This document shows positions 17,400 to 25,880 of a DNA stretch of 64,000 nt, piece after piece (positions within the stretch are counted from its first letter, which is position 1; every line of letters starts with the position of its first letter). Below the pieces are notes generated by a model. The model was not told where the DNA came from and ran no database searches. It saw nothing but the letters and a program-made list of their open reading frames with translations. Origin of the DNA: CAWDMN01 sp963803155 (GTDB taxonomy: Bacteria > Acidobacteriota > Terriglobia > Versatilivoradales > Versatilivoraceae); assembly GCA_963803155.1 (NCBI GenBank), contig CAWDMN010000113.1:1-64000 (forward strand). The letters are read 5' to 3'. Both the position numbers and the translations under genes were made by a program.

Positions 17400-17969
17400 A
17401 TGAGTTGGAGTTTATCTTGCCAGGAAAAAGGATTCAGTATTGTTGAATTGTTGGCTGTGGTTGTGATTATGCTGGTTGTGGTTGCAGCTGCCATGCCGCT
17501 CATTAATCAATCAATCAAGAATAGTCAGATGGAAAATTCCTTGCAGATTGTCACTTTACAGACCCGGTTAGCCCGTCAGATGGCCATGACCGATCGACGC
17601 AACTATCGGGTGGATTATTCCAACTATGCACTAAAAGCAAGGGTTTCAATAGTGCTCTTAGGAGCTTCATCCTCCGAGACTGTCATGAGCCAAACCGATT
17701 TGGCCGGCGAAATGACTTTTGGGAGAGCAGGCAGTCCGCCCGCTCCCGACACAAACTGTTCCACCGTGCTCAGCCAGGTTTATTTTAACCCGGATGGAAC
17801 GGCCACCACCGCAGCCAACGGCGCGGGGGGGTACTCGAACGGCACGATCTATGTCGCAAAGACTGGGGACAATACATCCAATCGGGCCATCACTCTTATG
17901 GGGGCCACGGGCCGGGTGAAGGGGTACCGGTATAATCCAACACTTGGAATATGGAATTCTGGGCTATGA
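17400..17969 (+). CDS. FimT/GspH-like minor prepilin
   Basis: A type IV pilin-like protein. With the ATG at 17400 (AGGTGA 8 nt upstream) the leader is 11 residues long, with cleavage after QEKG and a mature start FSIVELLAVVVIMLVVV carrying Glu5. A longer form from ATG 17274, with AAGGAT upstream, is also possible and would give an unusually long 53-residue leader. The globular part is beta-rich, with a VYFNPDGTAT stretch as in GspH/FimT. It is first in a four-gene run of prepilins and overlaps the next gene by ATGA. Confidence 0.85.
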   Translation: MSWSLSCQEKGFSIVELLAVVVIMLVVVAAAMPLINQSIKNSQMENSLQIVTLQTRLARQMAMTDRRNYRVDYSNYALKARVSIVLLGASSSETVMSQTDLAGEMTFGRAGSPPAPDTNCSTVLSQVYFNPDGTATTAANGAGGYSNGTIYVAKTGDNTSNRAITLMGATGRVKGYRYNPTLGIWNSGL

Positions 17970-18502
17970 GCGCAAAAAGACGTCCAAACAAATCCGGCGG
18001 CGAGCCGGGATTTTCGTTGATCGAATTACTGGTTGCCCTTGTGATTCTAACTATTGGATTGCTGGGAGTTTTGAGTTTATTTGTGCACGCCATCGTCACT
18101 ATGGAATTGTCTGAAGAGAACTTGATTGCCAAGCAAAAAGCCCGCGAAACCGTCGAAAGTATTTTCACGGCCCGGAATACCGCGCAAATCAGTTTCGATC
18201 AGATCCAAAACACCTCGGTGACGGGAGGAATTTTTGTAACCGGCTTTCAATCTTTGCTCTTGCCAGGCAATGACGGCTTGGTGGGGACGGCTGACGATTC
18301 AGGCGTGGAGACCATGGTGACCACGGCTTCAGATGGATCTTCGACCATACGCCAACTCAACGAGTTCCAGCGCCAAATCCAAATTTCACCCGTCTCTGGC
18401 TCCAGCGATTTGCGGCAGGTCACGGTGACTATTCGATACGCCGTCCGGAAGGGCCTCCAGCAGGACTATCAATTGGTGACTTATGTTTCCCGATTCCGAT
18501 AA
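17966..18502 (+). CDS. PilV-like minor prepilin
   Basis: A 178-residue prepilin. The ATG at 17966 overlaps the upstream stop codon (ATGA), so translation is coupled; this start is preferred over an in-frame ATG 15 bp earlier. The leader ends in GEPG, then FSLIELLVALVILTIGLLG with Glu5, the PilV-type signature. The C-terminal half is beta-rich (LRQVTVTIRYAVRKG). Minor pilins of this kind prime pilus assembly at the inner membrane. Confidence 0.87.
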   Translation: MSAKRRPNKSGGEPGFSLIELLVALVILTIGLLGVLSLFVHAIVTMELSEENLIAKQKARETVESIFTARNTAQISFDQIQNTSVTGGIFVTGFQSLLLPGNDGLVGTADDSGVETMVTTASDGSSTIRQLNEFQRQIQISPVSGSSDLRQVTVTIRYAVRKGLQQDYQLVTYVSRFR

Positions 18503-18512
18503 GGAGGGCGAG

Positions 18513-19622
18513 ATGAAACGAATCTCCCCAATCATGCTCCAAAACCAAGCCGGATTTAGCCTGGTGGAATTAATATTGGTGATGGGGCTGTCGCTTCTCA
18601 TCATGGGAAGCGTCTTGCAACTTTTTCGCCAGGGTGTGAACGCCAATTCGATGGCTGCCTCACGGACGGAAATGCAGCAGAATGCGCGGGTCGCCCTGAA
18701 TCTGATGGCTCAGGATGCCAGTCTGGCGGGAATCGGGATTCCTCAAGGGGGCATTCATTTGCCCCAGGGTGCGGGAGTCTCCACACGCCCGGCCCGTACC
18801 GTGAATCCTTCCGGCGTCGGAACATGGAATTATTTGACAACCCCCAGTTCCTCATATGACATGCTCTTTTCCATTGTTCCCGGGGATGGCGTAGGGCCTA
18901 CCATTAACAGTATCAGTTCTGACATCTTTACCATTGCGACGCTTGACGGTTCCATCAACGTTGGCAGCGCCGTGGTGACCAAAATTAATGACGCCGGAGA
19001 CACGGTCTGGGTTCCGGCTGGCGCCGCTGCTGGGGTTGTCCCCAAAGACGTGATGATGGTGTGCAATGCTCATGGTTGCGCGGCGGGAGTCGTAACTTCC
19101 GCCGTGACCACTGCAACTGTTTCGCTGGCCGGTCCTCCAGCAACTACCGTAAGTTGCGATCAAATCAATTTGGCGCAAGGGGACGTCCTGCATTTCAACC
19201 AACCGGCGGCTCCTGGCGGCAACCTGGCGGCTTTGGCTGACCGGCCGGAGGGCGGCCCCGTCAGCTATCCGGCCGCCAATATTTCCCGCATCCTCGTGAT
19301 CAACTATTACATTGACGGGAACACCAATCGGTTGATGCGTCAAGTCAATGCCAACGATCCCGTGCCGGTGGCGGAGTATGTGGAAAACCTGCAGGTCACG
19401 TACGATAATTTCGATGAAACGACTTCTGACCCCTCCACGGCCACCCGGGCGAATCTTGCCGACGCCGATGGGCTCCCCGCCCGGATCCGAAAGATCAATT
19501 TTACTATCACGGTCCGCGGCATCAGCCAGGAACTTTACAGCAGCCATTACGATCGCATCAGTTTGAAGACTTCGATCAGCCCCCGGAATTTAAGTTTTCG
19601 CGACCGGTATCCTGGGACCTAA
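18513..19622 (+). CDS. PilW-like minor prepilin
   Basis: A 369-residue prepilin starting at ATG 18513 behind AAGGAGG. The leader ends NQAG, followed by FSLVELILVMGLSLLIMGSV with Glu5. Then comes the PilW-like helix (RTEMQQNARVALNLMAQD, with a D-SLAGIG turn) and a large beta-rich domain with a few cysteines. It is placed 10 bp after the PilV-like gene, the standard PilV-PilW-PilX order. Confidence 0.87.
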   Translation: MKRISPIMLQNQAGFSLVELILVMGLSLLIMGSVLQLFRQGVNANSMAASRTEMQQNARVALNLMAQDASLAGIGIPQGGIHLPQGAGVSTRPARTVNPSGVGTWNYLTTPSSSYDMLFSIVPGDGVGPTINSISSDIFTIATLDGSINVGSAVVTKINDAGDTVWVPAGAAAGVVPKDVMMVCNAHGCAAGVVTSAVTTATVSLAGPPATTVSCDQINLAQGDVLHFNQPAAPGGNLAALADRPEGGPVSYPAANISRILVINYYIDGNTNRLMRQVNANDPVPVAEYVENLQVTYDNFDETTSDPSTATRANLADADGLPARIRKINFTITVRGISQELYSSHYDRISLKTSISPRNLSFRDRYPGT

Positions 19623-19806
19623 TTGCCGCCAGCTTCCAGGCGGATTGTCAGAGGAGCTAAACATGCTAGTTCGGCTGACTCAACAAGACAATGAAAATGG
19701 AGATGATGGAGACGGCCTGCCCTCAGGCCGTCTGAGCAAGCTTGGCAAATCCAGGCGGGGGGGGGGCACCCCGCCTCCATCCACGCTATTTTCTTAGGAG
19801 TATTCC

Positions 19807-22503
19807 ATGCCATTATCTATCGATAAAGACTCCAAAGGTTTTGCCTTAATTGCCGCCTTGTTAATGTTATTGTTGCTATCCGCCATATCCATCGGATTAA
19901 TTTTCACGGTGAACAACGAAACGGCCACGCACACCGTGGATCTCAATAGCACCTCGGCCTATTATGGAGCGGAAGCGGGAATGGAAAAGATGATGGCGGA
20001 TTTGTCCAACCTCTATATTTCAGTGCAGTCCCCCTCAGTCAGCCAAATTCGCAATCTAGGGAATAATCCTCCGACTTTGACGAATTTTTCATTTCCTGAA
20101 TATGCGTTCACCGTCCCGGCCAGCGGGAGCACTCCCATTTATCAGACCCGCACGATTACCTCCGGCCCCAATCTCGGCTTGCATGCCCAAATCCTGTCGA
20201 TTACTCTGGCGGTGACCGCACAGAAGTTCGGTACGGAAGTGAGAATGACCCGCCGGATTGAAGTTGCCTTGATTCCGGTTTTTCAGTACGGCATTTTTTC
20301 CGATACGGATTTAAGCTTTTTTGCGGGCGCCAATTTCGACTTTGGGGGAAGAATCCATACTAATGGCAACCTATATCTTGCTTCCGATAGTGGAACGAAC
20401 TTGATCCTGCATGACAAAGTGACCGCGGCGGGGGAAGTCATTCGCACCGTCCAATCCAATGGTTTGAGCAATACCGGCTTTCAGGAAGGGACGGTCTATG
20501 TATCCACACAGTCCACGGGGTGCGATGCCAATCAGAACCTTCCCAACTGCCGGCCTCTTGGTTTCAAGCCTACTAACGAAGGGAGCATGTCGGTCTGGCC
20601 TACGGCCAGCATTGAAACCAACCGGAATCCCAACTGGGTGAACATTTCCACCATCACCTATAACAGCCGGATCGTGAATGGCTTGACCGGAGCAAGAAGG
20701 CTGACGCTTCCTTTCGTGCAGGGAACCACTCGCCCGATTGAACTGATTCGCCGACCGCGCACTGGAGAAGATCCTAACTCTGCTTTGGGAAAGTCCCGCG
20801 AATACAATCTCGCGCAGATCAGGGTGCTGTTCAGCGATTATAGAAGCGAATTGCCCGGTGGGGACGCAGATGCGCCGAATAACATCGAGCTGTCTAACGT
20901 GGTTTCCGGCACCACGGATTACTCCACTGGTGTGCCGGTGGCAGGCGCGAATCCGACCTATTTCGGAGAAGCTCTCAGCCGAACTGATATCACTTCAGAT
21001 CAATTCGACAAAGATTGGATTCCCCGTGTTGATGCCTCGGTTCGTTCAGCCACCGACACCATTACCCCTCTCAATTTTAAGCGCTGGCCATTAGTGGGTG
21101 GTTTTATGCGGGTCGAGTACCGCGATTCCGGCGGCTCCTATCAACCCTGCACCAGAGAATGGCTGGAACTGGGCTTCGCCCGCGGATTGGCAACACCGAA
21201 TTCGGAAAGTGGCATTGTTAATAGCGTTCATCCAAATGCCATTTTGATTTTGCAGACACTGGCGGACCGGGATGGCGATAATGCATTGACCTATTCCAAT
21301 ACAAGTCCTACTACTAAACCTCATCCTTACATTTATGCGGATGAATCTTCCGGCTTTATCGGTGCGGCTTACCGCTACAACTTTTTCCCCATTAACTTTT
21401 ACGATACGCGTGAGGGAGAGTACCGCGCTGGCGGAACGGCGACCACTTGTCCCATCGGTGGAGTCATGAATGGCGTGGAACTGGACGTCAGGAACTTGCG
21501 ACGCTGGCTACTCGGGCAGATAGGAGCCTCGGGAACCTCAGTGGAAAATGCCACGCAAAACGGGTATATCTTGTACTTTTCAGATCGCCGCGGCATGCTG
21601 AGCCCGGATGCGGGCAATCGTCTGCTTGGGGAAAAATATGGGGAGTATGGATTTGAAGATAACATCAATCCCAACGTTTCGAATGGCATCCCCAACGGTG
21701 TGCTGGATGCCCCAGAAGATGTCAATCAAAATGGAGTCTTGGACACATACGGCGACATGAACTTGGGAGATGCCTTTGACATTGCAGCGCAAGGGGCTAG
21801 CTACCCGACTTATGTCGCGGGCAAGGATGATCCCAAAACCCGGATCGACCCGCTGATTGCGCGAAAAAATCGAGTTTCCGGAGCGCGGCATTCGTTCAGG
21901 CTCATCAATGGTTCGCTGGGTAATTTGCCTTCCCGGTCAGATGGGACGGGAGGGTTCACGGTGGCTAGCGAGAACCCGGTTTACCTTCAGGGGAATTATA
22001 ACGCCAGAACATCCGCCGGTTGGGGCGATGTAGTGGGCGCAACCCATGTTCCAGCTTCCATTATCGCCGATGCCGTATCGATCCAATCCAGCAATTGGAG
22101 CGATGTCACGAGCTTCAATTCTCCTACAAACTCAGGGGCTCGATCTGCGGCAACTACCTGGCAACGGGTTGCCATCGCTGGAGGCAAGAACATCTCCTTC
22201 CCTCAGCCATCCTGGGACACCTCTACGGATATTGGCTTGGATGGTGGCATGCACAACTTTTTACGATACATGGAAAACTGGGGAGGACAGAATCATTATT
22301 ATAAAGGCTCCTTGGTTAGCCTCTACTACGCTTGTTACAACAATAGCATCTATAACAATTTGATCAACGCTTACGGTCCGCCGACACGCGTCTATTCATT
22401 CGACACTGATTATAACGATCCCAACAAAATGCCCCCGGGCACACCAAGATTTGAAGATGTGGTCAATTTGGGCTTTGCCCAGGATTTTACAGCAGGCCAT
22501 TAA
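19807..22503 (+). CDS. Very long PilX-like protein with a possible Ca-binding loop
   Basis: An 898-residue protein, far longer than classic PilX (about 170-200). The N-terminus has a PilX_N-type leader and helix (KGFALIAALLMLLLLSAISIG, no Glu5) and the AYYGAEAGMEKMM helix. The remaining 800 residues are Asn/Thr/Ser/Gly rich, as in surface proteins. Around residues 630-650 there is NGVLDAPEDVNQNGVLD, which contains DVNQNGVLD, an EF-hand-like calcium loop comparable in style to that of PilY1. TAGGAG precedes the ATG; the gap after pilW is 184 bp. No PilY1 gene is present, so this protein or the vWA TadG may do the adhesin job. Confidence 0.85.
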   Translation: MPLSIDKDSKGFALIAALLMLLLLSAISIGLIFTVNNETATHTVDLNSTSAYYGAEAGMEKMMADLSNLYISVQSPSVSQIRNLGNNPPTLTNFSFPEYAFTVPASGSTPIYQTRTITSGPNLGLHAQILSITLAVTAQKFGTEVRMTRRIEVALIPVFQYGIFSDTDLSFFAGANFDFGGRIHTNGNLYLASDSGTNLILHDKVTAAGEVIRTVQSNGLSNTGFQEGTVYVSTQSTGCDANQNLPNCRPLGFKPTNEGSMSVWPTASIETNRNPNWVNISTITYNSRIVNGLTGARRLTLPFVQGTTRPIELIRRPRTGEDPNSALGKSREYNLAQIRVLFSDYRSELPGGDADAPNNIELSNVVSGTTDYSTGVPVAGANPTYFGEALSRTDITSDQFDKDWIPRVDASVRSATDTITPLNFKRWPLVGGFMRVEYRDSGGSYQPCTREWLELGFARGLATPNSESGIVNSVHPNAILILQTLADRDGDNALTYSNTSPTTKPHPYIYADESSGFIGAAYRYNFFPINFYDTREGEYRAGGTATTCPIGGVMNGVELDVRNLRRWLLGQIGASGTSVENATQNGYILYFSDRRGMLSPDAGNRLLGEKYGEYGFEDNINPNVSNGIPNGVLDAPEDVNQNGVLDTYGDMNLGDAFDIAAQGASYPTYVAGKDDPKTRIDPLIARKNRVSGARHSFRLINGSLGNLPSRSDGTGGFTVASENPVYLQGNYNARTSAGWGDVVGATHVPASIIADAVSIQSSNWSDVTSFNSPTNSGARSAATTWQRVAIAGGKNISFPQPSWDTSTDIGLDGGMHNFLRYMENWGGQNHYYKGSLVSLYYACYNNSIYNNLINAYGPPTRVYSFDTDYNDPNKMPPGTPRFEDVVNLGFAQDFTAGH

Positions 22504-23230
22504 ATTCCGGGAGAAGCTTCACGAGAGTCGCGGGCGGCTAAACAGAGTCTGGAAAACGGATTAATCCTAGCGGCATGAGTGGTTGGCCTCTGCTATAATC
22601 CTTCCCAGGATGTAACTACTCAGATCCTTATGTGAATGGTGGCCACCGTGAGCGTTTGCCCGCGAGCCCGTGGGGTTGCCAGGAGGCTCTACGCCTCTTT
22701 AAATGCACTCAGTGTGGTTCCCACAGGAAAGGGGGGCACCAGCAGTTCATAGTTCTTTTCATAAACCTCTCTTCACCTCCACAACCTTGCACGGAACTGC
22801 GTGCTTGCCCAAGAATCAATCGCAGGGGCCGCATAGTTGAAGTCTTTCTATTAAAACGGAATTTTGACAAATTTTCAAAATCGAAAGACCTGCGGAGCGA
22901 TGACTCCCATTGAACCGATGGGGGCAAACCTCCCGTCTGCCAGTTCCGACCTGCTTTGCAGCCCGGCTGCGGCCGCCTAGAACCAGTGTCCCCTCTAACC
23001 AGCAGGCCGGAGGCTCGCTCCACAACGGCTGAAGATTTCGCGAACTTGGCTACTTAAGAAAAACATTTGGCGCCTTGAATCACGACCGCCAGTTGCCCGG
23101 AACTGATGGATTGAAATTTGTTGTCCGTGTAGTGTATTCTTAACTTTAATTTGAAAATTTGGCATCCTCACTGTTTTGGATAATTAATGGGTCTTGCTTA
23201 GTGGCACTTTCAAGACCTCCGGGAGGGCAA
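22504..23230. other. Intergenic gap with a family-2 repeat
   Basis: No gene is supported. It contains repeat family 2 copy A (22610-22752). The region 22900-23000 is GC-rich with several short inverted segments (CCCATTGAACCGATGGG) but does not match a known riboswitch consensus by eye. Confidence 0.45.
22610..22752. repeat. Dispersed palindromic repeat family 2, copy A
   Basis: It begins TGTAACTACTCAG (as at 48313), runs through GGTGGCCACCGTGAGCG, CGCGAGCC and AAATGCACTCAGTGTGG, and ends near GGCACCAGCAGTT. The order and spacing match the minus-strand reading of 48312-48438 and the copy at 62011-62135. It lies between the prepilin operon and the PilZ gene. Confidence 0.7.
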
Positions 23231-23581
23231 ATGGCAGAAGAAATTAATGAACGTCGCAATTATGCCCGCGCCGATGTTCAAATGAAGATACAATTTGGAC
23301 AGGACACTCTTTGCTTTTCCGGCATAATTGATTCCATCAGCTTTGGTGGAGTCAAGATCCAAGCTGCTCACTGCTTTCCCGTGCATTCCATTTTGAAGGT
23401 AAAAATCGTTCCGCGCAATGACAATGCTGAGTTTGAGGCACAAGTCCGCGTGGTTTGGGTTCAGGAAAATAAGACGATGGGCGCACAATTTTTGTCCCTA
23501 CGGCGAGAACAAATTCTCTTATTGGAAAAAATTATCACGCCGACTCTGATCGATACGGATCGTGCTGCTTGGTGGGACTAA
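23231..23581 (+). CDS. PilZ-domain protein, probable c-di-GMP receptor
   Basis: A 116-residue single-domain protein. The start at 23231 is set by GGGAGG 4 nt upstream, rather than the longer frame from 23159. It has the PilZ features: an N-terminal RRNYAR (RxxxR) and, after about 25 residues, SISFGGVKI, equivalent to (D/N)xSxxG but with Ser in the first place (preceded by Asp). The C-terminus has the usual VRVVWVQENKTMGAQF strand pair. PilZ proteins bind cyclic di-GMP and control motility, pili or polysaccharides; lying just after the pilus operon, it may tune that system. Confidence 0.85.
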   Translation: MAEEINERRNYARADVQMKIQFGQDTLCFSGIIDSISFGGVKIQAAHCFPVHSILKVKIVPRNDNAEFEAQVRVVWVQENKTMGAQFLSLRREQILLLEKIITPTLIDTDRAAWWD

Positions 23582-23736
23582 TTCATTTAGTCGAAGCTGC
23601 CCCCTCCAATTCCGACCGTTCGCTGGCATAATTCCCGCGATAATCCCAAAGCGCACAGCCAAATAGCCGTCCAAACTCCCGCGTAAACGTGAGATTGTGC
23701 AGTGTGCTCTTGAAGCAATTCGAGAAGCCAAAAGGA

Positions 23737-24270
23737 ATGATGAAGAAGATGCGGCCATCCACCTTTGAATACAATTCTTATTTCGAACGCTATGTCTCCC
23801 TCGTGCTTGAAAGTGACATCCTCGAAACGTTGAGGAACCAGTCGAGTACCCTCCCATCAGCCTTCGCCTCGCTACGTGAAGAGCGGGCGGGATTCCGATA
23901 TGCGCCGGGCAAATGGAGCGTACGGGAAGTGCTTGGCCACATTATCGATGCTGAGCGAGTTTTTGGATACCGTGCCCTTTGCATCGCCAGAGGAGAAATT
24001 CTTTCTCTGCCCGGCTTCGATGAAAATGATTACGCATCGGCGGCGGGGCACGACTGCTATCCATTGCCGGAGTTGGTTGAAGAATTCCGCGAGCTTCGGC
24101 GGAGCCATATTCTCATGTTCCGCCATCTGGACGATTCCGCTTGGCAAAGAGTGGGCTGTGTTAACCAACATCCAACTTCCACCAGAGCCATGGCATTTAT
24201 TATGGCCGGGCATGTTCGCCATCATGCTTCGATCCTCTCCGCACGATATGGGATTGAAATGGTCGCCTGA
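23737..24270 (+). CDS. DinB-superfamily protein
   Basis: A 177-residue DinB/YfiT-like four-helix protein. Features are APGKWSVREVLGHIIDAERVFGYR in the middle, with a metal-binding His in GHIIDAE, and GHVRHHASIL near the C-terminus supplying the other two histidines. Family members bind a divalent metal and often act as thiol-dependent transferases (bacillithiol or mycothiol) or have no known activity. AAAGGA precedes the ATG at 23737; a second ATG follows directly at 23740. It appears monocistronic. Confidence 0.85.
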   Translation: MMKKMRPSTFEYNSYFERYVSLVLESDILETLRNQSSTLPSAFASLREERAGFRYAPGKWSVREVLGHIIDAERVFGYRALCIARGEILSLPGFDENDYASAAGHDCYPLPELVEEFRELRRSHILMFRHLDDSAWQRVGCVNQHPTSTRAMAFIMAGHVRHHASILSARYGIEMVA

Positions 24271-24630
24271 CCTTGAGTTCCCAGTATCTACATCATAAAT
24301 AACTACTGGGCAACGAGTTCCACAGATGGAGCAGGCATGTGTGACTGCTGTCACCGAGTGTACACTCGCTGCGGAATGCCGAGCTGGCGAGGCAACGCGC
24401 ATGGAGTGATTTCCTCACGCTCTCGCATTCCACCATTTCCATCCTCTTGGTTTGACGACCGCGCAGTCATGTTTGTCTCCCTTGTCTTCTCCCACTTTTG
24501 AGTGGTTGCCTCGGCGTTGATATAAGTTGCCAAAAAAAAACAACTGCCGCATACTTTTGCTTCAGTTGTTCACACCCGGTTGGATCCGGTTCTCACCTCA
24601 CATCATCAAACCATTTCTGGAGGCACTGGC
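24271..24630. other. Intergenic gap with a family-4 repeat
   Basis: No gene is supported. It holds family-4 repeat copy 2 and, at about 24279-24310, a pair of CCCAGTA/TACTGGG arms separated by 17 nt. Confidence 0.4.
24327..24476. repeat. Dispersed repeat family 4, copy 2
   Basis: It aligns with 11220-11365: TGGAGC, GTGACTGCTGTCACC, GGCAACGCGCATG, GTGATTTCCTCAC and TCCATCCTCTTGG occur in the same order. GTGATTTCCTCAC and GTGACTTCGTCAC are themselves short palindromes in the two copies. Confidence 0.6.
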
Positions 24631-25734
24631 ATGCAGGAGACAACACCTGCCAAGAAAATTTCCTCTTCGGGATTCAGCCCAATCCCCAAGCGGTATCTGG
24701 CATTGGATGCTTATCGCGGATTTATCATGTTTCTGTTGGCTTCGGAGGGTTTCGGCCTGGCGGAAATGCGAAATGTTTCGGGCTGGAGCCGAGTTGCCAG
24801 CTGGTTTCATCATGTACCTTGGGAGGGGGCCGTGTTCTGGGATTTGATCCAGCCCGCTTTTATGTTCATGGTAGGAGCCGCAATGCCATTCGCTTTGGCA
24901 AAGCGAACAGAAGAAGGCGCCACCTCCGCTCAGAACCTGCGGCATATCCTCGCCCGATCACTGCGATTAATCATTATGTGCCAGGTTCTGGTCTGGGTGG
25001 GGGCCGGTGAAATCAAGCCGCAATTGATCGTTGTTCTCGGTCAGATTGCTTTCACCTACTTCTTAACTTATTTGATCATGCAATGGAAATTCCGCTGGCA
25101 AGTAACAGCGGGGATAGGTCTACTGGCTTTTTGGACAGCTCTGCTTTTCTTATTTCCAGGCCCCGATGGTCCTTTTTCAAAAACCGGCCATGTTGGACTG
25201 GTCGTGGACCGTTGGATTTTTCATTATGACTATGACCCAGCCTATTCCACCCTGAACTTCATAGCCAGCACAGTTTGGACGCTGGCGGGCATGTGGGTCG
25301 GCCGTCAGTTGATGACCCCGAAGAGCCATGGCGACAGGTTGAAATGGATGGCGGGCCTGACGGCTATTTCATTTGGGGCTGGCCTGGGATTGAGCCTGTG
25401 GATTCCCATGATCAAACAGCTCTGCACTGCCTCGTTCATTTTATATAGCCTCGGCTGGGTGCTCTTGATGCAGATGGCCTTTTATTTCGTAATCGAAGTG
25501 CTCAACTGGCGTAAATGGACTTTCCCCCTGGTGGTGGTTGGGGCTAATTCAATTTTCATTTATTCACTGGGAATGGTCCTGCGCGAATGGCTAGATCATG
25601 CTGTGGGTGTCTTTACTTTCCACTACCAGTGGCTCGGGACCATGGCGCCGGTGGCCCAATCCTGCTCCGTTCTGGCGGTAATGTGGTATGCCTGCTATTG
25701 GCTCTATCAACGCAAAATTTTCTTGAAACTTTAG
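24631..25734 (+). CDS. DUF5009/HGSNAT-like membrane acyltransferase
   Basis: A 367-residue polytopic membrane protein (about ten helices). It has the opening motif RYLALDAYRGFIMFLL, typical of the heparan-alpha-glucosaminide N-acetyltransferase/DUF5009 group, then HHVPWEGAVFWDLIQPAFMFMVG, which places the conserved His and Trp before the second helix, and GANSIFIYSLGM near the C-terminus. Such proteins probably acetylate sugars across the membrane using acetyl-CoA. The start at 24631 has GGAGG about 7 nt upstream. The GH-rich surroundings fit a glycan role, but the substrate is unknown. Confidence 0.83.
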   Translation: MQETTPAKKISSSGFSPIPKRYLALDAYRGFIMFLLASEGFGLAEMRNVSGWSRVASWFHHVPWEGAVFWDLIQPAFMFMVGAAMPFALAKRTEEGATSAQNLRHILARSLRLIIMCQVLVWVGAGEIKPQLIVVLGQIAFTYFLTYLIMQWKFRWQVTAGIGLLAFWTALLFLFPGPDGPFSKTGHVGLVVDRWIFHYDYDPAYSTLNFIASTVWTLAGMWVGRQLMTPKSHGDRLKWMAGLTAISFGAGLGLSLWIPMIKQLCTASFILYSLGWVLLMQMAFYFVIEVLNWRKWTFPLVVVGANSIFIYSLGMVLREWLDHAVGVFTFHYQWLGTMAPVAQSCSVLAVMWYACYWLYQRKIFLKL

Positions 25735-25880
25735 GGAATCTCTTCGCCTTTTGAAGAAGCAGGAAGAAGGACGCGTTAGCGCCTTGGCCCGCAACGCATC
25801 CTGACAGGGGGCAGCATCCCCAATGCATCAAACTCTTCGAGCTGACGCATCCTACACGCTGATGAAGGGAGGGCATCAAC

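Noticed and set aside
22895..23000. A c-di-GMP (GEMM) riboswitch upstream of the PilZ gene
   Set aside because: GGGGCAAACC is suggestive, but the tetraloop, GCAAAGCC block and closing stem of the consensus are not found on either strand.
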